The notes under the pieces are model-generated. The model had not been told where the DNA came from, searched no databases, and worked only from the letters and a program-made list of their open reading frames with translations. Position numbers and translations under genes: made by a program. Of a stretch of DNA of 6,921 bases, positions 1 through 5,107 are shown one piece after another (within the stretch, counting starts at the first letter, position 1; each line of letters begins with the position of its first letter). The stretch comes from an uncultured Ruminococcus sp. (GTDB taxonomy: Bacteria; Bacillota; Clostridia; Oscillospirales; CAG-272): positions 1-6,921 of the forward strand of contig CADCPG010000157.1 in NCBI GenBank assembly GCA_902803255.1. The letters run 5' to 3'.

Positions 1-3
1 AAA

Positions 4-1008
4 ATGTACAGATACGAAACTCATCTTCACACGGCTCCCGTGAGCAAATGCGCCACGGCCGGGGTACGGGAGCAGCTGCTCTTTTATCGGGATCTGGGGT
101 ACGACGGGGTGTTTATCACGAACCACTTCCTCGACGGGAATATAAACATAGACAAGACGCTCCCGTACGAAGAACAGCTGACGTTCTATCTTTCGGATTA
201 TTACGACGCCAGAGCCGAAGCCGGAAAGATCGGGATAAAGGTCTTCTTCGGCGTTGAACTGTCAAACCGAGGGACCGATTTTCTGGTATACAATCTGACT
301 CCCGAATGGTATTACGCCCATCCGGAGATAATGACTCTCGGCAAAAAGGAGGAGCTGGCGCTGATGCGCGCTGATGGTGCCTTCATCGTCCACGCGCACC
401 CCTTCCGGGAGGCGGGTTATATCGATCATATAAGGCTTTACCCGAGAAGCGTCGACGCCGTCGAAGTGAACAACGCGGCGCGCGACGATTTTACGAATGC
501 CCTAGCCGATCAGTACGCCGACAACTTCGGCTTCTTCAAGACCGGCGGTTCCGACAACCACGCCGGGTTCGCGAGGCATCTCGCCGGTATGGAGAGCGAC
601 GTACCGATCGAGATCGAAAAGGATTACGAAAAACTCGTCCGCGAAGGCAGGGCGCACGTTTTCACGCTCGATCCCGATGAGGCCCGCTTTGAACGCGCGG
701 CGTTCGCCGACGGATGCGTCACGGTCCGGCTCAAGACTAACCCGACGACCGGTTACGGCTGGGAGTGGGAGTCTTCCGGTGAACGCGCTCCCGGGCTGAT
801 CTCGGAGGAGCACACGGCCGAAGGCGCGCTCTGCGGGGCGCCGGGGTTCGTAAAATACGTGTTCCGCCCGGAAAAGCCGGGAAAATACGAAATGATCTTC
901 AGATACCGCAGGCCCTGGGAGAGCGCCGTACCGCTGCGCACCTTTACCGTCCGTTTCGAACTGAAAGAAGACGGTAAGATAACCCGGAAATTTCACGATT
1001 TTTCCTGA
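4..1008 (+). CDS. PHP-domain metal-dependent hydrolase with C-terminal chagasin-like (I42) domain
   Basis: Cytosolic two-part protein of 334 aa with no signal peptide. Residues 1-225 form a PHP domain, a fold of metal-dependent phosphoesterases (histidinol phosphatase, polymerase PHP domains and relatives). Visible metal-site motifs are HLH (H7, H9), NH (H41), GVEL (E85), HAH (H130, H132) and GSDNH (D184, H186). The substrate cannot be read from the sequence. Residues ~232-320 resemble the chagasin/I42 inhibitor fold of papain-like cysteine peptidases: the three loops are represented by NPTTG (246-250), a Gly-containing loop GAPG (278-281) and RPW (303-305), in the right order. The ATG at base 4 is chosen because HLH normally lies within the first ten residues of this PHP subfamily; its ribosome binding site is outside the window. 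A terminator follows at 1025, so it is transcribed separately from the genes downstream. PHP assignment is firm; the inhibitor assignment rests on the three motifs, and inhibitory activity is untested. Confidence 0.88.
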   Translation: MYRYETHLHTAPVSKCATAGVREQLLFYRDLGYDGVFITNHFLDGNINIDKTLPYEEQLTFYLSDYYDARAEAGKIGIKVFFGVELSNRGTDFLVYNLTPEWYYAHPEIMTLGKKEELALMRADGAFIVHAHPFREAGYIDHIRLYPRSVDAVEVNNAARDDFTNALADQYADNFGFFKTGGSDNHAGFARHLAGMESDVPIEIEKDYEKLVREGRAHVFTLDPDEARFERAAFADGCVTVRLKTNPTTGYGWEWESSGERAPGLISEEHTAEGALCGAPGFVKYVFRPEKPGKYEMIFRYRRPWESAVPLRTFTVRFELKEDGKITRKFHDFS

Positions 1009-1024
1009 CGATCCTAACCGGCCG

Positions 1025-1073
1025 CGCGGGACACCTGCTCTGTAGCAGGTGTCCCGCGTCAGCGTTTTTGTTT
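1025..1073 (+). terminator. Intrinsic (Rho-independent) terminator after the PHP gene
   Basis: A perfect 15-bp GC-rich stem (1025-1039 pairs with 1044-1058) closes a CTGT tetraloop. Six bases later comes TTTTTGTTT (1065-1073). It lies 16 bases after the PHP stop codon and separates that gene from the downstream unit. Confidence 0.9.
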
Positions 1074-1083
1074 CATTTTGGTC

Positions 1084-1112
1084 TTGACTATTTGGGAAAA
1101 TAGTTGTATCAT
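1084..1112 (+). promoter_or_regulatory. Sigma-A/sigma-70 type promoter for the prsW-NAD salvage unit
   Basis: TTGACT (1084-1089) and TATCAT (1107-1112) are separated by exactly 17 bases, close to the housekeeping consensus. Transcription would start near 1119, giving a leader of about 40 bases before the ATG at 1159. The surrounding AT-richness contrasts with the GC-rich genes. This is the only convincing promoter in the window, and it follows directly on the terminator. Confidence 0.8.
1087..1104. repeat. Inverted repeat inside the promoter spacer, candidate operator
   Basis: ACTATTT (1087-1093) and AAATAGT (1098-1104) are perfect inverted copies around GGGA. The left arm overlaps the -35 box and the right arm ends two bases before the -10 box, where a dimeric repressor would block RNA polymerase. 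I cannot match it to the operator of a known NAD regulator (NiaR, NrtR, NadR) from memory, so the cognate regulator is unknown. Short AT-rich palindromes can also arise by chance. Confidence 0.45.
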
Positions 1113-1144
1113 TATTATAGATTAATATGTGGTAATACAGACTC

Positions 1145-1152
1145 AGGTGAGG
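1145..1152 (+). promoter_or_regulatory. Ribosome binding site that fixes the PrsW start at 1159
   Basis: AGGTGAGG lies six bases before ATG 1159, ideal Shine-Dalgarno spacing. The in-frame GTG at 1129 would add ten residues, but it lies only ~10 bases from the predicted transcription start and has no ribosome binding site, so it is not favoured. Confidence 0.8.
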
Positions 1153-1158
1153 TATCCC

Positions 1159-1929
1159 ATGTTTTATTTTCTTCTTGCGCCTTCGCTGATCTATCACTGG
1201 CTGCTGGTCGTCGCGGCGGTGGTGCCGGCGATATTTCTAATGATACGCGTGTACAGGTCCGACCGGCTCGAAAAGGAGAGCCCGGCGACGCTGTGGCGGA
1301 TGGCTCTCGGCGGGATCATCGCCGCGCTCATCGCGCTCGTCTCCGAGCGGCTGCTAGGTCTTCTGCTCGACCTGTTCCTCGACGAAGCGGATCCGGTCTA
1401 CAATATTATTCTGTACTTTTTCATCGTGGCCGGCTCCGAGGAGGGCGCCAAGTTCTTCATGCTGCGCCGGCGCAGCTGGAATCTCACCGAGTTCAACTGC
1501 CAGTACGACGGCGTGGTGTACGCAGTGTTCGTTTCGCTCGGATTCGCGCTGTGGGAGAACATCAGCTACGTGCTGCACTACGGATTCACGACGGCCCTCG
1601 TGCGGGCGCTGACCGCCATACCCGGGCACGCCTGCTTCGGCGTGTTCATGGGCATATTCTACGGTCTGGCGCGCGGCTACGCGATGCTCGGAGAGAACGG
1701 GAAGGCAAAGGTGATGCAGGTGCTGGCCGTGGCTCTCCCTGCGCTGCTGCACGGCGTGTACGACTACGTCGCAACAGTCGATTCGACGCCCGGACAGATC
1801 GTGTTCATCGTGTTCGTGGCTGTGCTGTTCACCGTGTCGTTCCTGCTCGTCGGTCACCTGTCGAAGAAGGACAGGTATTTCAAGCACGACAAAAACACAT
1901 TCTATTTCGACGGAAAGACGTTCCGCTGA
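1159..1929 (+). CDS. PrsW-family intramembrane glutamic protease
   Basis: Polytopic membrane protein of 256 aa, with about seven hydrophobic segments (near residues 3-29, 49-74, 81-92, 117-139, 156-172, 186-205 and 212-232). PrsW proteases (M82-type, related to the CPBP/Abi clan) cleave membrane proteins; in Bacillus subtilis PrsW makes the first cut in the anti-sigma factor RsiW. The family signature is intact: EEGAK (E94, E95, K98), WEN (E133, N134), GHACF (H157) and HGVYD (H198, D202), each in or at the edge of a membrane segment. The C-terminal ~24 residues are charged and probably cytosolic. It is the first gene after the promoter and sits 55 bases before the nicotinamidase gene with no terminator between. 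No anti-sigma factor or sigma factor gene is visible here, so its substrate is unknown. I give no gene symbol because orthology to B. subtilis prsW is not shown. The family call is strong. Confidence 0.88.
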   Translation: MFYFLLAPSLIYHWLLVVAAVVPAIFLMIRVYRSDRLEKESPATLWRMALGGIIAALIALVSERLLGLLLDLFLDEADPVYNIILYFFIVAGSEEGAKFFMLRRRSWNLTEFNCQYDGVVYAVFVSLGFALWENISYVLHYGFTTALVRALTAIPGHACFGVFMGIFYGLARGYAMLGENGKAKVMQVLAVALPALLHGVYDYVATVDSTPGQIVFIVFVAVLFTVSFLLVGHLSKKDRYFKHDKNTFYFDGKTFR

Positions 1930-1984
1930 CACGCGGGAGTCATGCCGCCGCGACCGTTTCACAGTATGGAGGAAGGGTAAGATC

Positions 1985-2509
1985 ATGAAAAAGATCCTTG
2001 TAGTGGTGGATATGCAGAAGGATTTTGTCGACGGCTCGCTCGGCACGAAAGAGGCCTGTGCGATCGTACCTAAGGTGGCGGAGAAGATCCGCGGCTTCGA
2101 CGGCGACATCTTTGTAACGCTCGACACCCACTTTGAGAATTATATGAAGACGGCCGAGGGAAGGAAGCTCCCGGTGCCGCACTGCATCCGCGGTACGGCC
2201 GGCTGGGCGCTCGACGCCGAAGTCGCGAAGGCGCTCGAGGGTAAGAGATACACCGCCGTGGAGAAGGTGACCTTCGGGTCGGTCGATCTGCCGCGACTTA
2301 TCGGCGAGGCGGCCGGCGACGCCGATTTTTCGGTGGAGCTGACAGGCCTCTGCACCGACATCTGCGTCGTGTCCAACGCTCTGCTCATCAAGGCGAACTT
2401 CCCCGAGATACCCGTATCTGTAGACTCGTCCTGCTGCGCGGGAGTGACTCCGGAGAAGCATGAGGCGGCGCTCGAGACGATGAGAAGCTGCCAGATCGAC
2501 GTTATCTGA
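1985..2509 (+). CDS. pncA: Nicotinamidase-type cysteine hydrolase (isochorismatase superfamily)
   Basis: Cytosolic enzyme of 174 aa, predicted to deamidate nicotinamide to nicotinate and ammonia, the entry step of Preiss-Handler NAD salvage. The catalytic triad is visible: D9 in VVVDMQKDF, K94 in VEKVTFG and C127 in GLCTDICV; the spacing of K to C (33) fits characterised nicotinamidases. Probable metal ligands are D47 and H49 (LDTH), E58 (AEG) and H66 (PVPHC); a Glu in third place resembles the Streptococcus pneumoniae enzyme rather than the His of Mycobacterium tuberculosis PncA. GGAGGAAGGG at 1968-1977 is the ribosome binding site for ATG 1985. Related family members act on isochorismate or other amides, so the substrate is inferred mainly from the downstream nadE, adenylyltransferase and pncB genes. 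Length is at the short end for nicotinamidases. Confidence 0.82.
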   Translation: MKKILVVVDMQKDFVDGSLGTKEACAIVPKVAEKIRGFDGDIFVTLDTHFENYMKTAEGRKLPVPHCIRGTAGWALDAEVAKALEGKRYTAVEKVTFGSVDLPRLIGEAAGDADFSVELTGLCTDICVVSNALLIKANFPEIPVSVDSSCCAGVTPEKHEAALETMRSCQIDVI

Positions 2510-2535
2510 GCCGGAAAGGGCCGGGGGAGCGAGCG

Positions 2536-3285
2536 ATGTATACTTTCGACGCCGAAAAGACGAAGGACGGCTGCGTCCGCTGGATAAGAAGGTTCTTTGA
2601 GAAGAACGGAAAGGGCTGCAACGCCGTCGTGGGGATCTCGGGCGGCAAGGACAGCTCGGTCGTCGCGGCTCTGTGCGCCGAGGCGCTGGGACGCGACCGG
2701 GTGATAGGAGTGCTGATGCCGATGGGCGAGCAGCACGACATCGACATGGCCGAGCTGCTCGTGCGGCACCTCGGGATACGCAGCTATACCGTGAATATAA
2801 AAGAGGCCGTCGAGGCGGTAAAGGGGAGCATTCCCTTCGAGCTGTCGAAGCAGAGCCGGGAGAACCTGCCGCCGAGGATCCGGATGTCGGTGCTCTACGC
2901 CGTGTCGCAGAGCAACAACGGGCGGGTCGCGAACACCTGCAACCTGTCGGAGGACTGGGTGGGGTACTCGACGAGATACGGAGACGCCGCCGGCGACTTC
3001 AGCCCCTGCTCGCACCTGACTGTGCAGGAGGTAAAGGCGGTGGGAAGAGTGCTGGGGCTCCCGACGGTGCTCGTCGACAAGCCGCCCGAGGACGGCCTGT
3101 GCGGACGGACCGACGAGGACAACCTGGGATTCACCTACGCGGAGCTCGACCGGTATATTCGCGAGGGAGTCATCGACGACCCCGAAAAGAAGAAGAACAT
3201 CGACAGAAGACATGAAATGAATCTGTTCAAGCTGAAGATGATGCCGTCCTACCGGCCCCGAACGTCGACAGGAGCGGGGAAATGA
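2536..3285 (+). CDS. nadE: NH3-dependent NAD(+) synthetase
   Basis: Cytosolic enzyme of 249 aa that converts nicotinate adenine dinucleotide, ATP and ammonia to NAD, the last step of the pathway. The N-type ATP pyrophosphatase loop SGGKDSS is at residues 35-41. Other family blocks follow in order: NLSEDWVGYSTRYGD (136-150), the NaAD/ATP contact region KPPEDGLCGRTDED (182-195) and the C-terminal HEMNLFKLKMMP (226-237). There is no carbon-nitrogen hydrolase (glutaminase) domain, so it should use free ammonia; the nicotinamidase next door releases ammonia, though the cell has other sources. Length is normal for the short NadE class. The start at 2536 follows GGGGGAG (2523-2529) at 6-base spacing. 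The gap to the nicotinamidase is 26 bases, and its TGA overlaps the next gene's ATG as ATGA, implying translational coupling. Confidence 0.95.
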   Translation: MYTFDAEKTKDGCVRWIRRFFEKNGKGCNAVVGISGGKDSSVVAALCAEALGRDRVIGVLMPMGEQHDIDMAELLVRHLGIRSYTVNIKEAVEAVKGSIPFELSKQSRENLPPRIRMSVLYAVSQSNNGRVANTCNLSEDWVGYSTRYGDAAGDFSPCSHLTVQEVKAVGRVLGLPTVLVDKPPEDGLCGRTDEDNLGFTYAELDRYIREGVIDDPEKKKNIDRRHEMNLFKLKMMPSYRPRTSTGAGK

Positions 3286-3833
3286 GCGCGCCGTACGAGC
3301 TCGGTATCACGGTCGGAAGGTTCCAGACCTTCCACAACGGACACCGCGACATCATACGGCAGGCGCTCCGGATATGCTCGCGCGTGGGGATCTTCATCGG
3401 TTCGGCGGATGAGTCTCTCACATTTATGAATCCCTTCTCATACGAGATCCGCAGGGGCTTTTTCGAGAAGGTCTTCGGCGGAGCGGTCGAGGTCTTTCCC
3501 CTGAGCGACATAGGGGTCGGCAACACCGCCGCGTGGGGCGAATATGTGCTCGGCAGCGCTGAGGCGCGCTTCGGAAGACTGCCCGACCTCGTGTTCTCGG
3601 GCAAGGAGGAGAGGCGTCTGTCCTGGTTCACGGGGGAGAAGGGCCGCGGCATCGCCGAGCTCTGCATCCCCAAGACCGTCGGGATCTCGGCGACGGCGAT
3701 GAGAGAGTTCCTGGCGTCGGGCGACCGCGCCTCGTGGGAAAGATACACCGATCCCGCCCTTCACAGCGACTTCGAAATGCTGAGGGAAACGGTGCTCCTC
3801 TCGTACGGAAACAGAAAAACGTCAAGCATATAA
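3282..3833 (+). CDS. Nicotinamide/nicotinate-nucleotide adenylyltransferase, NadM/NadR-type
   Basis: Cytosolic nucleotidyltransferase of 183 aa. It carries the HxGH superfamily signature in the form GRFQTFHNGH (12-21; H18, H21) and the second nucleotide-binding motif ISATAMRE (135-142). GRFQ near the N-terminus is typical of NadM and the NadR adenylyltransferase domain rather than of NadD, whose start usually reads GGTFDPxHxGH. NadM/NadR enzymes usually prefer NMN, but this operon supplies NaMN through PncB and consumes NaAD through NadE, so activity on NaMN is the simplest prediction; dual specificity is possible. No Nudix domain (as in NudF-NadM fusions) and no ribosylnicotinamide kinase or DNA-binding domain (as in full NadR) is attached. 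It overlaps nadE by four bases and has GGAG at 3271 as ribosome binding site. Because the substrate is unsettled I give no symbol. Confidence 0.82.
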   Translation: MSAPYELGITVGRFQTFHNGHRDIIRQALRICSRVGIFIGSADESLTFMNPFSYEIRRGFFEKVFGGAVEVFPLSDIGVGNTAAWGEYVLGSAEARFGRLPDLVFSGKEERRLSWFTGEKGRGIAELCIPKTVGISATAMREFLASGDRASWERYTDPALHSDFEMLRETVLLSYGNRKTSSI

Positions 3834-3867
3834 GTACACAGTATACATGACAGAGGTGCGATAAACG

Positions 3868-5103
3868 ATGTCAATGAAACTCGACCCTATCGTGGTGTCG
3901 CTGCTCGACACCGACCTTTACAAATTCAACATGGATCAGGTGATCTTCCACAAGCACACCGATCTCTGCGGCGAATACCGCTTCAGGTGCCGGAACGCGG
4001 GAGTCGTGTTCACCCGCGAGATGGCAGACGAGATCTCGGCTCAGGTCGATCATCTGTGCTCGCTCACCTTCACGAAGGACGAGCTCGACTACCTCCGCTC
4101 GATCAGGTTCATCAAGGACGACTACGTCGAGTTCCTGCGGCTGTGGCACCCGATCCGCGACTACGTGACCGTCGGTCTCTCGGACGGCGGCGAGCTCTCG
4201 GTGAGAGTCGACGGCCCGCTGTTCTCGGCGATGCAGTTCGAGATCTACCTGCTCGAGATCATAAACGAGGTCTACTTCAGGATGACATACGACTACGACG
4301 GGCTCGTGAAGTCGGCCGAGGAGCGCCTCGACGCCAAGATCCGCGCCATGAACGACGGCAGGTACACCTTCAGGTTCGCCGAGTTCGGCTGCCGCAGAAG
4401 GCTGTCGCGCGAGTGGCAGGACAGGGTCGTGAGGCGGCTCGTCACCGAGACGTCGAACTGCGTCGGGACGTCGAACGTCTATTTCGCAAAGAAATACGGA
4501 GTGACGCCGATCGGCACCTACGCGCACGAATTCGTGCAGATGTACCAGGGCATCGACTCGATACCGCTCGCCTACACCAATCACTACGCGATGCAGGACT
4601 GGTACGACGAATACAAGGGCGACAACGGGACCGCGCTGAGCGATACCGTCACGACCGACCTCTTCCTGCTCGACTTCGACCGCTCGATGGTCAACAACTA
4701 CACCGGCGTGCGCCACGACAGCGGAGACCCGTACGTCTGGGGCGAGAAGATCATCGCGCACTACAAAAAATACGGCGCCGATCCGAAGACCAAGCTGCTG
4801 CTCTTCAGCGACAGCCTTGATTTCGACCGCGCGCAGAAGCTGTACGAATACTTTAAGGACAGGGCAAAGGTCTCTTTCGGGATCGGCACGTTCGTCACGA
4901 ACGACACCGCCGAGGAGGCGCTCAACATAGTGATAAAGCTGCAGTACGTCAACGGACGGCCGGTGGCGAAGCTGTCCGACTCGCCAGGCAAGGAGATGTG
5001 CAGCGAGCCTGAATACCTCGAATACCTGAAACGCTCGGTGGAATTCCGGCTGAACAGGGAAAAGGAGACGGGCGGAAGACCGAAACAGGGGGCGAAGAAC
5101 TGA
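3868..5103 (+). CDS. pncB: Nicotinate phosphoribosyltransferase
   Basis: Cytosolic enzyme of 411 aa that couples nicotinate and PRPP to nicotinate mononucleotide, with ATP hydrolysis driving the reaction. It matches the Escherichia coli/Salmonella-type PncB in length and motifs: N-terminal LLDTDLYKFNM (12-22), FRFAEFGCRRRLS (168-180), GTYAHEF (216-222) with H220 as the probable phosphorylated His, RHDSGDP (282-288) and FGIGT (337-341) for the phosphoribosyl pocket, and KLSDSPGK (368-375). ATG 3868 is preferred to the in-frame ATG at 3874 because AGAGGTG (3852-3858) is closer to it, though either is possible. The 34-base gap after the adenylyltransferase holds no terminator. The C-terminal ~15 residues are a polar, basic tail. 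All expected catalytic regions are intact. Confidence 0.95.
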   Translation: MSMKLDPIVVSLLDTDLYKFNMDQVIFHKHTDLCGEYRFRCRNAGVVFTREMADEISAQVDHLCSLTFTKDELDYLRSIRFIKDDYVEFLRLWHPIRDYVTVGLSDGGELSVRVDGPLFSAMQFEIYLLEIINEVYFRMTYDYDGLVKSAEERLDAKIRAMNDGRYTFRFAEFGCRRRLSREWQDRVVRRLVTETSNCVGTSNVYFAKKYGVTPIGTYAHEFVQMYQGIDSIPLAYTNHYAMQDWYDEYKGDNGTALSDTVTTDLFLLDFDRSMVNNYTGVRHDSGDPYVWGEKIIAHYKKYGADPKTKLLLFSDSLDFDRAQKLYEYFKDRAKVSFGIGTFVTNDTAEEALNIVIKLQYVNGRPVAKLSDSPGKEMCSEPEYLEYLKRSVEFRLNREKETGGRPKQGAKN

Positions 5104-5107
5104 GCTG

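Noticed and set aside
1129..1158. Upstream GTG start for the PrsW gene
   Set aside because: Too close to the predicted transcription start and without a ribosome binding site; ATG 1159 has AGGTGAGG at six bases.
1104..1988. Open frame of 294 codons on the + strand, overlapping the PrsW gene
   Set aside because: It is very rich in Arg and Ala with no membrane or domain pattern, whereas the other frame gives all PrsW motifs.
2140..3213. Open frame of 357 codons on the minus strand across pncA and nadE
   Set aside because: No domain signature, biased composition, and full overlap with two well-supported genes.
3834..3867. Possible promoter before pncB (TATACAT at 3842-3848)
   Set aside because: No acceptable -35 box at 16-18 bases upstream, and the nearby GTATAC symmetry is too short to call an operator.
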